Below, in pieces: positions 42,868 through 50,939 of a stretch of DNA of 64,000 nt (its first letter is position 1; each line of letters starts with the position of its first letter). Both the position numbers and the translations under genes were made by a program. A model generated the notes under the pieces. The model did no database searches and was not told the DNA's origin. It saw only the letters and a list, made by a program, of their open reading frames with translations. The stretch comes from JAWLHU01 sp041690255. GTDB taxonomy: Bacteria > Bacillota > Sulfobacillia > Symbiobacteriales > Symbiobacteriaceae. The DNA lies in the NCBI GenBank assembly GCA_041690255.1, contig JAWLHU010000002.1, positions 124,001 to 188,000 on the forward strand, written 5' to 3'.

Positions 42868-43047
42868 GTGGCACCATTCCTTCTCTCAGGGGAGTCTGCC
42901 CATGAGACGGGGAAATCGCCCTGCCGGTTCTGGTATTCTGTAAATTTTTCTGATCAATATCGGTAAACAGAAACGTACTGCAAAGAGGTAATTCAAAATT
43001 CGTGGAGAATACTGTAGATCCAGTACGCTTTAGGAGGAGAAACGGCT

Positions 43048-45135
43048 ATGCGACGGTTCCTCTCGGTCTTCAGTCTGCTCTTGCTGCTCCTGGGATTGCT
43101 GCCCGCTGCATCTGCGGCCCCCAAGGCGATTGACTACAAACCGATCGAGGTGGGCGATACCTTCCGCAACGAGGTGCCCTCACTTGAGGCCATTGCCAAC
43201 CTGGAGGAGGTAAAGGCCGGTACCACCGAGGCCGGTACCTCCCAGGGTGCGGCCACGGCCGAAGCCCCGGTGGTGGGGACCGAGAAGTACTTTGTCTTCC
43301 GCAACGGAAACGGATGGGCGCTCACCCTCTTCGTCCTCCGGGGCGTCGGGGAGCACGGCGAGGTCTGGGTCCAGAAGAACCTGGACTTCCCCGCGGGCGA
43401 CCCCCGCAATCCGGTGATCGTCACCGATGACCAAGTCGCCTACCTGATCAATGAGTTTGACAACAACATGTACCCGAAGGAGTCCGCCTTCTGGACCGAG
43501 CCCGACATGCACACCGGTGAGCACTCCTCGCTGGCGGGGGCGGTCTTCGGGGATCCCAACTACTACGTCTCGCCCGATGGCGCCAACCGCGTGGTGATCC
43601 TCGTCTCCAACGTGCGCGACGAGAACTACCACGACCCCACCTATCCCAACTACATCGCCGGCTTCTACGCCTCGGTCTTCGAGACGTACATCGACCGGAA
43701 CGTCATGACGATCGACGCCTACGACTGGGGCAACCGGGTGGGTCCGGACACATCGCCCTGGCGCCCGGCTGACGGCACCGCCAACGACCGCCCCTACCTC
43801 TACGAGGGCACCTTTGCCCACGAGTACCAGCACCTGCTCCATGACGATATCGACAGCGATGAGGAGAACTGGATCAACGAGGGCATGTCCGACTTCGCGG
43901 AGTACCTGACCGGCTACTCCCACCTGAATACCGATGGGCACATCACCTCGTTCATGAAGCGCCCGTACAACTCGCTGGTCAACTGGGAGGACCGGGGCGG
44001 CCTGGAGGTCCTGTCGGATTACGGCGCTGCCTACCTCATGCAGCTCTACCTGCATCAGAACTATGGGCCGGAGTTTATCAAGGCGCTGGCCTACAACCAG
44101 GAGAACGGCATTGCCGGCGTGGACAGCACCCTGAGCCAGATGCAGATCCCCCGTACCTTCGAGGAGATCTACCGCGACTGGGCGACCGCCATCCTGGTCA
44201 ACGGGAAGACGGCTGCCCCGAAGTACTCCTTTGAGGGGCTGGATCTGAGCGTGGTGCTGGACGAAGCCGGCGACAGCGGCCCCGATGCCCTGCCCTGGGG
44301 TCCGAACTTCATTCGGATTCCGGCCCGGCCGAAGATCACCAACGTGATGATCGAGGGCATCTCCTTCCTGCCGACCCCGTGGAGCGTGGTGGCTGATCCC
44401 ATGGATGGTGGGAACCAGGCGCTCTACAGCGGCAGCGCCGACCTCGCCGACAACATGCTGATCCTGCCCGTCGACCTGACCGGCCAGACCGGCAGCAGCC
44501 TCAGCTTCAAGAGCCTCTATGACATCGAGGAGCACTGGGACTTCGGCATGGTGCAGGTCTCGACCGATGGCGGCGCCACCTGGAGCAGCCTGGCCAACGC
44601 CCAGACCAGCAGCGACCACGACCCGAGCGCTCATCCGGATATCATTGCCAACCTGCCCGGCCTCAGCGGCTACAGCGACGGCTGGATCGATCTGAGCTAC
44701 GACCTTTCCGCCTACGACGGCCAGCAGGTCCTGGTCGCCTTCCGCTACATGACCGACTGGGGTTCGCTGGGCAACGGCGCTCTGGAGGCGCCCGGCTGGT
44801 ATATCGACGATATCGCCGTGGGCGGCTTCACATCGGACGGTAGCTCGCTTGATGGGTTCCAGTCGATCGAGCAGGTCACGGAGCGCTTCTCCGAGTATAT
44901 GATCACCTTCGTCGGCAAGATGAAGGCCGGCAACAAGGAGTGGCAGGTCCTGCAGCTCGACATGCAGACGTTCGATGAAGCCACGCAGATGGAGCTGAAG
45001 AAGTTCATCTCCAATGCCGCCCTGGATGAGGTGATCGTGATCGTCTCCTACGCAGCCCCGCAGGGGACGCAGTCGACGGTCCCGTTCAGCGTGGAGGTGG
45101 AGCGGCGCAATGAGGTCCAGTCCAACAAGCAATAG
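43048..45135 (+). CDS. Secreted M6-like zinc metallopeptidase
   Basis: 695 residues. A signal peptide (residues 1-23, ends AASAAP) precedes a catalytic domain with the zinc motif H258-E-Y-Q-H262 and the third ligand E278 in NEGMSDFAEY, as in gluzincins related to immune inhibitor A. About residues 430-600 form a MAM/anchor-J-type beta domain (SYDLSAYDGQQVLVAFRYM and APGWYIDDIAVGG). The last 90 residues are a separate small domain. It is probably a secreted protease. AGGAGGAG precedes the ATG. Confidence 0.85.
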   Translation: MRRFLSVFSLLLLLLGLLPAASAAPKAIDYKPIEVGDTFRNEVPSLEAIANLEEVKAGTTEAGTSQGAATAEAPVVGTEKYFVFRNGNGWALTLFVLRGVGEHGEVWVQKNLDFPAGDPRNPVIVTDDQVAYLINEFDNNMYPKESAFWTEPDMHTGEHSSLAGAVFGDPNYYVSPDGANRVVILVSNVRDENYHDPTYPNYIAGFYASVFETYIDRNVMTIDAYDWGNRVGPDTSPWRPADGTANDRPYLYEGTFAHEYQHLLHDDIDSDEENWINEGMSDFAEYLTGYSHLNTDGHITSFMKRPYNSLVNWEDRGGLEVLSDYGAAYLMQLYLHQNYGPEFIKALAYNQENGIAGVDSTLSQMQIPRTFEEIYRDWATAILVNGKTAAPKYSFEGLDLSVVLDEAGDSGPDALPWGPNFIRIPARPKITNVMIEGISFLPTPWSVVADPMDGGNQALYSGSADLADNMLILPVDLTGQTGSSLSFKSLYDIEEHWDFGMVQVSTDGGATWSSLANAQTSSDHDPSAHPDIIANLPGLSGYSDGWIDLSYDLSAYDGQQVLVAFRYMTDWGSLGNGALEAPGWYIDDIAVGGFTSDGSSLDGFQSIEQVTERFSEYMITFVGKMKAGNKEWQVLQLDMQTFDEATQMELKKFISNAALDEVIVIVSYAAPQGTQSTVPFSVEVERRNEVQSNKQ

Positions 45136-45192
45136 GGGAGCAGGGCTCTAGTCAGCCGGATGCGGTTATGCTAGAATCTGCTCAGGCATGAA

Positions 45193-45232
45193 GAAAGGCG
45201 GGAGTCCACGTGATGATGGACTCTCGCCTTTC
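45193..45232. terminator. Bidirectional terminator
   Basis: GAAAGGCGGGAGTCCA (45193-45208) pairs with TGGACTCTCGCCTTTC (45217-45232) with one mismatch, between convergent genes. Confidence 0.8.
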
Positions 45233-45239
45233 CGGTGCC

Positions 45240-45533
45240 CTATCGCAGGTCTCGGTCCACCAGGTTCTTGTCGTAGACGCCGAGCCCCGGCCCCTCGGGG
45301 GTCATGACCCAGTCGATCATCAGCCCTTCCATCTGCTTCAGGGTGGCCGGGCTGGCCAGGATGGGGACGCCGTCGGCCATCCGCACATCCGGGCCGGCGG
45401 GCTCCAGGGTCATGCGCCACTCCACGCCGCCCATCCCCCGGTGCATATCGATCCGGATCGCCAGGTTGCCGCCCCTCTCGGCCAGGATCGTCCGGAGCTT
45501 CTTGGCCGCCTGTGGGGTGAAGGAAAACTCCAT
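45240..45533 (-). CDS. HesB/IscA-fold protein without cysteines
   Basis: 97 residues from ATG 45533 (GAGGAGG before it). The start MEFSFTPQAAKKLRTIL and the pattern RIDMHRGMGGVEWRMTLE resemble the A-type iron-sulfur carrier fold (HesB/IscA/YneR-like). None of the three ligand cysteines of true A-type carriers is present, and the protein has no Cys at all. It is therefore unlikely to carry a cluster. Bacillota have many such HesB-like proteins of unknown role. It is divergent from the MATE gene. Confidence 0.7.
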   Translation of the reverse strand: MEFSFTPQAAKKLRTILAERGGNLAIRIDMHRGMGGVEWRMTLEPAGPDVRMADGVPILASPATLKQMEGLMIDWVMTPEGPGLGVYDKNLVDRDLR

Positions 45534-45612
45534 GAGACAGGCCTCCTCTTCCCGATAGAGCTTCGTCCCCCATCGTCCTGATTCCTGTATCTCCCCAAGA
45601 GGAGGCGCCTCT

Positions 45613-46974
45613 GTGCAGACTGCGGTCCGCATGCCGGCTCCGAGTTCCCGCCCCGCCGTTCGCAAGGAGATCCTGAAGCTGGCCTGGCCCGTCGTGGCCG
45701 AGCAGCTCCTGGCCACCATGGCCAACATGGTCGATGCCGCCCTGGTCGGCCGGCTGGGCGCCATCTCCACCGCTGCTGTCGGCCTGACGCAGATGCCCCA
45801 CTGGTTCATGGTCGGTCTCTTCATGGGGCTGGGGGTCGGGGTGAACGCCCTGGTCGCCCGCTTCCACGGCGCCGGGGAGGAACACAGGCTGGAGGCGACC
45901 ACCAGGGCCGGCTTCTGGCTGGGCCTGGTCACCGCCCTGCTCATGGGCTCGCTGGTCTTCCTCTTCGCCCCGCAGATCCTGACCCTGGTCGGGGCGGAGC
46001 CGGAGGTGCTGCCGATCGGTGTCCCCTTCCTCCGATTGATGGTCCCCGGCATGATCGGCATCTTCTGGTCGACGGTGATGGGCGCGGCCCTGCGGGCGAC
46101 CGGCGATACCCGGACGCCGATGCTGATCAACCTGGGCGCCAACGTGCTGAACGCGATCATGGCCTACAGCCTGATCTACGGCCACTTCGGGGCTCCGGCC
46201 CTCGGGGTGAACGGGGCGGGCATTGCGACATCGACCACCCGGCTGCTGGCGGCGCTCGCCTTCCTGCTGGTGCTGCTGCGGCGGGAGCAGGGGGCCCGGC
46301 TGGATTGGCGGCGGCTCTTCTCGATCGATCTGTCGCTGCTCTGGCGAATCCTGAAGGTCGGCGCCGTCTCCTCATCGGAGCGGATGTTCTCGACGATTGT
46401 CTATATCGGGTATGCGCGGATGGTGAACACCCTCGGCACGGTGGCGGTGGCGGCGCAGTATATCGCCGTGCAGGCCGAGAACGTCTCCTGGATGCTCGCC
46501 TCGGGCTTCTCCATGGCCGCTGCGGCCATGGTGGGGCAGCGGTTGGGCGCCGGGAGGACGGAGGCGGCGGAGTCGGTCATTAAAGAGGCGACCCGCATGG
46601 CGATGATCGCGCTGGGCGTTCTGACGGTGCTCTTCATTGCGGTGCCGCGGCCCTATATCGCCCTCTTTACGAGCGATGGCTCCGTGCTGGAGATGGCGGC
46701 TGCGGCGCTGCGAGTCGGCGGTCTTTCCGAGGTTCCCACGGCGCTGGTGCTGGTGCTGAACGGTGCCCTGAGCGGGGCGGGCGACACGAAGCCGCTCTTC
46801 CTGGTGACGCTGGCGGGCGGGATCGTGCGGCTGGCCATGACGGCGGTGCTGGTCATGTGGATGGGGCTCGGGCTGGAGGCGGCCTGGTTCGCCGCCTTCG
46901 TGGACTGGGTGGTCCGTGCGTTCGTCATCTGGTGGCGGTTCCGGTCGGGGGTTTGGAAGAGCATTAAGGTGTGA
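45613..46974 (+). CDS. MATE family efflux transporter
   Basis: 453 residues, twelve hydrophobic segments and the duplicated MATE fold: EILKLAWPVVAEQLLATMANMVD at the start, GAALRATGDTRTPM in the first half and LNGALSGAGDTKPLFLVT at the matching place in the second half. These export drugs or metabolites using Na+ or H+. The GTG start at 45613 follows AGAGGAGGCGCCTCT, in which the ribosome binding site pairs with itself in a short hairpin. No regulator adjoins it. Confidence 0.9.
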   Translation: MQTAVRMPAPSSRPAVRKEILKLAWPVVAEQLLATMANMVDAALVGRLGAISTAAVGLTQMPHWFMVGLFMGLGVGVNALVARFHGAGEEHRLEATTRAGFWLGLVTALLMGSLVFLFAPQILTLVGAEPEVLPIGVPFLRLMVPGMIGIFWSTVMGAALRATGDTRTPMLINLGANVLNAIMAYSLIYGHFGAPALGVNGAGIATSTTRLLAALAFLLVLLRREQGARLDWRRLFSIDLSLLWRILKVGAVSSSERMFSTIVYIGYARMVNTLGTVAVAAQYIAVQAENVSWMLASGFSMAAAAMVGQRLGAGRTEAAESVIKEATRMAMIALGVLTVLFIAVPRPYIALFTSDGSVLEMAAAALRVGGLSEVPTALVLVLNGALSGAGDTKPLFLVTLAGGIVRLAMTAVLVMWMGLGLEAAWFAAFVDWVVRAFVIWWRFRSGVWKSIKV

Positions 46975-46983
46975 GCTAGAGAA

Positions 46984-47233
46984 GCGGGCTTCCGTAACGG
47001 TTTTCAGAGGGCGAGCGCAGGCCGGTTGAAAAATGCTTACGGGATCATGGATGGGAAGGGCCTGTTCACCCCGCAAATCGCTCTTGTGGGGCTTCAGCGG
47101 GTGCATAGTGGCCCGGATCAGACCGAATAATGGCCTTCGGGCCCCTGTTTTTGTAGTTTCCGCTAGGTTTTTTCCACATAAGCAAGAAAGTCCTCGGAAA
47201 TTGCTTACGGAACCCGGTCGGCAGAGCGCCCTG
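46984..47233 (-). repeat. Structured dispersed repeat, copy B
   Basis: Inverted relative to copy A at 11991-12250. Read on the minus strand it begins with a CAGGGCGCTCTGCC block, has a hairpin (47158-47212: TTCCG/CGGAA and TTTCC/GGAAA arms), the conserved core (CCACAAGAGCGATTTG then GGGGTGAACAGGCCC) and a second hairpin (46987-47043: CCGTAA/TTACGG and TTTTCA/TGAAAA). No gene occupies 46975-47347. Confidence 0.6.
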
Positions 47234-47283
47234 GTAATTCGCAGGCGTAACTGACATAACAGGATCAGAGCATAACGACCCAG

Positions 47284-47310
47284 AACCGGCGGGGGGACTC
47301 GCCGGTTTTT
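47284..47310 (+). terminator. Hairpin terminator
   Basis: AACCGGCG (47284-47291) pairs with CGCCGGTT (47300-47307), then TTT. It follows repeat B and lies between the MATE gene and a convergent lipoprotein gene. Confidence 0.7.
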
Positions 47311-47347
47311 CTATGTGCGGCTTGCGAAGGCGTTTGAGCGAGGATGA

Positions 47348-48313
47348 TTAACCAGCGTGGACTCGCGGCTTTGACTGAGAAGGTTTGATGGCCGTGGATG
47401 CTTGAGTGAGAAGGTGCGATCGGCCTGGGGGTTTGACTGATGAAGTGCGAGGGGGTTCGTCTGCGATCTGGTAGACCTGGAGCTTTGGGGCGGGGTTGCC
47501 GCAGGGGGCGGGAAGGAGCAGTGCCCCGGTTGGGGTGCCGTTGCGCAGGAGGGGGATCCGGATGGGCTCGGTGGCCGGGCAGCCCTTGAAGGACCAGTCG
47601 CCCAGCGTCCACTCGGCGCCGTCTCGGGTCTTGGTCAGGAAGGACTCGTAGAGGGTCAAGTCGACGAAGAGGGCGCTGCCGCCGTCGATTGCGGGGCCAT
47701 GGGCAATGAGCATCGTCAGGGCGTCGTCGAGGGTGTCGGGTTCGAGGAGGGGGGGCACAAGGCTGTAGTCCGGCCCCTCCCGGAGGGTGAGGGTGGACTT
47801 CATCCACTCGAAGGTCTGCCGCTTGAGAATCGCCCCGGAGTAGGACTCCAGCTCGATCCGCCCGCCTCCCAGGTCCCGCCAGGCGGAGCAGAGGGGGAAG
47901 GACTGGGTCAGGGGCTCCAGGTGGGCGCCGGTGTAGCGGAAGAGCCAGTGGGCGCCGGTAGTGGCGGGGCGGCAGCGCACGGCGGCGGTCAGGATCAGCA
48001 GGGGAGGCTCGCCGGGGGCGTGGATCACGGCGGCCCCGGTCTGGGCGGCGGCCCCCTTGTCGCCCAGGTCCTTTCGGAACAGTTCGTGCCCGGTCTGGGT
48101 CTTCACGGTCACGACGGTGTCGAGCCATTCCACCAGCTCGGGGGTGCTGTCGCCGTCGAGGTCGACCTGGTGGATGGTTGCGGTAGGGCCTGGTTCGGCG
48201 GGGGTCTCTGCGGGTGGGGGAGCCGCGGGGACTGGTTCGCTGGGCAGGGGGACGGTGGTGCAGGCGGTCAGCAGGAGCGCCGCAAGCAGGAGGCCGGTGC
48301 GGTGGTGGGGCAT
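47348..48313 (-). CDS. Lipoprotein of unknown function
   Basis: 321 residues. Lipobox LLTAC (Cys18) and a Pro-rich linker are followed by a segment VDLDGDSTPELVEW, the FG-GAP/VCBS-type calcium-binding loop often seen in secreted proteins. The rest has no recognised fold and contains four further Cys. The last 35 residues are Ser/Pro/Lys-rich and look like low-complexity read-through. GGGAGGGAC precedes the ATG. Confidence 0.7.
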   Translation of the reverse strand: MPHHRTGLLLAALLLTACTTVPLPSEPVPAAPPPAETPAEPGPTATIHQVDLDGDSTPELVEWLDTVVTVKTQTGHELFRKDLGDKGAAAQTGAAVIHAPGEPPLLILTAAVRCRPATTGAHWLFRYTGAHLEPLTQSFPLCSAWRDLGGGRIELESYSGAILKRQTFEWMKSTLTLREGPDYSLVPPLLEPDTLDDALTMLIAHGPAIDGGSALFVDLTLYESFLTKTRDGAEWTLGDWSFKGCPATEPIRIPLLRNGTPTGALLLPAPCGNPAPKLQVYQIADEPPRTSSVKPPGRSHLLTQASTAIKPSQSKPRVHAG

Positions 48314-48388
48314 GGTCGTCCCTCCCGGTGAGGCTTCTGGCTACTCTGACGATGGGGAGTTGCACCGGGTTGCGCTGGGGCGTAGGGG

Positions 48389-48483
48389 GGCCTGGGCGGG
48401 TGGGCGAGGTCCGGGCGAGTGGGCAGGGCCTGGGCGGGTGGGCGAGGTCCGGGCGGGTGGGCGAGGTCCCGGCGGGTGGGCGA
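48389..48483. repeat. 19-bp tandem repeat, five units
   Basis: Five near-identical copies of GGTCCGGGCGGGTGGGCGA follow each other just upstream of the lipoprotein gene. No gene is supported in 48314-48902. Confidence 0.8.
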
Positions 48484-48541
48484 GGTTCGTCCGGGCGCTC
48501 CAGGCAGGGCCCTTGGGCCGAGGTGAGTGTGGGGGCGAGCT

Positions 48542-48600
48542 TGTGAGGTTTTGCATGCTGATCGGCCTGTGATCGCGATCGGGCCGTGCAAAATGTGACA
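48542..48600. repeat. 59-bp palindromic element, copy 1
   Basis: It starts TGTGAGGTTTTGCATG and ends CGTGCAAAATGTGACA, so its 16-base ends are imperfect inverted repeats. The interior includes GATCGCGATC. A second element of the same length and ends lies at 48721-48779. Confidence 0.65.
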
Positions 48601-48720
48601 CTTCATACGTTGACGACCGGGTTTTCGCCGTGGAAAGCGCCCGCAGTCGGGTCAAGATGAGGGTCTAGACCCAGTTTCGGCGCTGATGGGCAGGGAAACC
48701 GGCATCCCGCGGGGTTAAAG

Positions 48721-48779
48721 TGTCAGGTTTTGCATGGCGAGTTTGTCGGCGAGAGGCCAGCGTCGTGCAAAACCTGACA
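48721..48779. repeat. 59-bp palindromic element, copy 2
   Basis: Ends TGTCAGGTTTTGCATG and CGTGCAAAACCTGACA form a near-perfect inverted repeat. The interior differs from copy 1, so only the ends and the length are conserved. Confidence 0.7.
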
Positions 48780-48902
48780 AACTGCTTTTCCGATGTACGG
48801 ATGGACAGAATGGCCGGAGTGCCAGCCTGTGTGCGACTGGGCCCGGCGCCACGGCAGAAACAAATAGCCTACCACCCACGTCTAAGCGAAGGGGGGAGCG
48901 AC

Positions 48903-49736
48903 ATGCCGGCTTTGGTGAGATGGGGACCACAGCGGGAGAGATGGGGGCCCATGTTGCGCAAGTGGTGGTGGGCAGGCCTGGCCGGGCTGCTCGTGCTGGT
49001 CTATGCCGGGCTGATTGTGACCGCGTACATATGGCCGCCTCTTCACGTTCACGGGGTCTCCAAGCTGACGAGCGGGCGACCGGCCGTAGTCGTGGAGATT
49101 GTGAACAGGGGGCGCTGGCCGGTCTGGGTTACGGGGGTCTCGGTCAAAGGGGTTCCGCAGCCCGACCTGGTCGGCTCCCTCCAGACCGTGGGGAACCCCG
49201 CGGTGGACATGGGCGCCTTAGAGAGCGAGGAGTTCTACGCAACGGGCAGTCTGCCCGGCCTTTGGGTGGAGCCGGGCGATCCGTATGGTGAGACCAGGTA
49301 CGGGATCAGCCTGGGCTGGAGCGAGAGGACCGATATGCGCTGGCTGGACTGCCCGACGGTCCGGTACCGCTACCTGGGCTGGCCGCTGAGGGCTCGAGGC
49401 TTCTGTGAGGAGCATCCACGGTTGCCAGGTACAACGAGTCATCTGCCGGACGAACTGGCCGACTGGGAGGACTGGCGGCCCGAGGGTGACCGGGTGGAAT
49501 ACCGGACCCAGCGGGTGGGCGATGACCTCTGGATCATGGTGGCCGCCGGGCCTGAGGCGGCGCCGTTGAGCTTTGGCGTCAAGGAGTTTGGGGAGGAGCT
49601 GGAGGATGGACGGGCCCGTATGCGCCTAGTGATCGCCGCCCTGGAGGTCGAGCCGATGCAGCCGTTCCTAGTCGCAATCCCCCTTCACTGGGATGAGGCC
49701 GACCCGGAGCTGGAGGTGGAGATCCTCGACCCGTGA
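48903..49736 (+). CDS. Membrane-anchored protein of unknown function
   Basis: 277 residues from ATG 48903 (GGGGGGAGCGAC before it). One membrane helix near residues 21-43 (AGLAGLLVLVYAGLIVTAYI) is followed by an external beta-rich domain (GRPAVVVEIVNRGRWPVWVTGVSVKG) like those in predicted extracytoplasmic proteins. No catalytic motif is seen. The C-terminal 80 residues are acidic. A hairpin that recurs 350 bases later follows the gene. Confidence 0.65.
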   Translation: MPALVRWGPQRERWGPMLRKWWWAGLAGLLVLVYAGLIVTAYIWPPLHVHGVSKLTSGRPAVVVEIVNRGRWPVWVTGVSVKGVPQPDLVGSLQTVGNPAVDMGALESEEFYATGSLPGLWVEPGDPYGETRYGISLGWSERTDMRWLDCPTVRYRYLGWPLRARGFCEEHPRLPGTTSHLPDELADWEDWRPEGDRVEYRTQRVGDDLWIMVAAGPEAAPLSFGVKEFGEELEDGRARMRLVIAALEVEPMQPFLVAIPLHWDEADPELEVEILDP

Positions 49737-49754
49737 GCTCGTGGAGGCAGTATA

Positions 49755-49783
49755 GACCCCCGGGGTGGAGAAGCCCGGGGGTC
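49755..49783 (+). terminator. Hairpin terminator, duplicated copy 1
   Basis: GACCCCCGGG (49755-49764) pairs with CCCGGGGGTC (49774-49783). The same hairpin, with the flank CACTGGC, recurs at 50103-50131. Confidence 0.7.
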
Positions 49784-49815
49784 ACTGGCTCATGTCGGGG
49801 GGCCACCCCACCTCG

Positions 49816-49862
49816 CTCCGTTTTTTTACTCGGTAGGGGGAGGGGAAGGTAAGAAAACGGAG
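49816..49862. repeat. CTCCGTTTTTTTAC hairpin, duplicated block 1
   Basis: CTCCGTTTTTTTAC (49816-49829) pairs with GTAAGAAAACGGAG (49849-49862), 14 bp with one wobble. A degenerate copy starts at 50029. 49863-50028 shows nothing else. Confidence 0.6.
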
Positions 49863-50028
49863 TGAAGGCCCCGGCACCCCGCCGTAGTCGAGGTGATAGG
49901 AGTCGGCTCATTGGAGGTGGGAGCCAGTCCAGCCCTTGTGGTACGGGCTCTTCCGGGACTGGGGCGAGCCAGACCGGTAGCTGGAGACTCAGAGCCTCGA
50001 TCCGTGAGCACGGCGCCCGATTATCTCA

Positions 50029-50080
50029 CTCCGTTTTTTTACGGACGGATGGGGTGCGGGCGTTAGAAAGTGGACTGAGA
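50029..50080. repeat. CTCCGTTTTTTTAC block, degenerate copy 2
   Basis: It repeats the first 14 bases of the block at 49816 exactly, with the following G-rich stretch partly conserved, but the 3' arm has decayed. Confidence 0.5.
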
Positions 50081-50102
50081 CGTTGAGATCGAGGCAAGAA
50101 TT

Positions 50103-50131
50103 GACCCCCGGGGTGAAGAAACCCGGGGGTC
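50103..50131. terminator. Hairpin terminator, duplicated copy 2
   Basis: GACCCCCGGG (50103-50112) and CCCGGGGGTC (50122-50131). It lies beyond the GC-rich array and would end leftward transcription from the permease gene. Confidence 0.65.
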
Positions 50132-50158
50132 ACTGGCCTTTCCCCGCGGGTCCGTCCC

Positions 50159-50939
50159 TGGCCCGGCGCCCACGGCGCCCCGGCGCCCACGGCGGCCCGG
50201 CGCCCACGGCGTGCCCGGCGCCCACGGCGTGCCCGGCGCCCACGGCGTGCCCGGCGCCCACGGTGGCCCGGCGCCGAGGGTGGCCCGGCGCCCACGGCGG
50301 CCCGGCGCCCAGGGTGGCCCGGCGCCCACGGCGTGCCCGGCGCCCACGGCGTGCCCGGCGCCCACGGTGGCCCGGCGCCCAGGGTGGTCCGGCGCCCAGG
50401 GTGGCCCGGCGCCCACGGCGGCCCGGCGCCCACGGCGGCCCGGCGCCCAGGGTGGCCCGGCGCCCACGGCGTGCCCGGCGCCCACGGCGTGCCCGGCGCC
50501 CACGGCGTGCCCGGCGCCCACGGCGTGCCCGGCGCCCACGGCGGCCCGGCGCCCACGGTGGTCCGGCGCCCACGGTGGCCCGGCGCCCACGGCGGCCCGG
50601 CGCCCAGGGCGGCCCGGCGCCCACGGCGGCCCGGCGCCCACGGCGGCCCGGCGCCCACGGTGGCCCGGCGCCCACGGCGGCCCGGCGCCCACGGTGGCCC
50701 GGCGCCCAGGGTGGTCCGGCGCCCAGGGTGGCCCGGCGCCCACGGCGGCCCGGCGCCCAGGGTGGCCCGGCGCCCACGGTGGCCCGGCGCCCACGGCGTG
50801 CCCGGCGCCCACGGCGCCCCCGGCGCCCCCGGCGCCCCCGGCGCCCCCGGCGCGCCTGGCGCCCACGGCGGCCCGGCGCCCACGGCCCGGCGCCCACGGC
50901 AGCCCGGCGCCCACGGTGGCCCGGCGCCCACGGCGCCCC
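50159..50939. repeat. GC-rich tandem array of 17/18-bp units
   Basis: About 45 units of GCCCACGGCGGCCCGGC (17 bp) or GCCCACGGCGTGCCCGGC (18 bp), each with the palindrome GGCGCC. Units near 50820-50850 shrink to 9 bp. The array starts directly after the permease stop codon at 50940 and lies in its 3' untranslated region. All six frames are open only because the unit lacks stops, so no protein is called. Confidence 0.9.
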
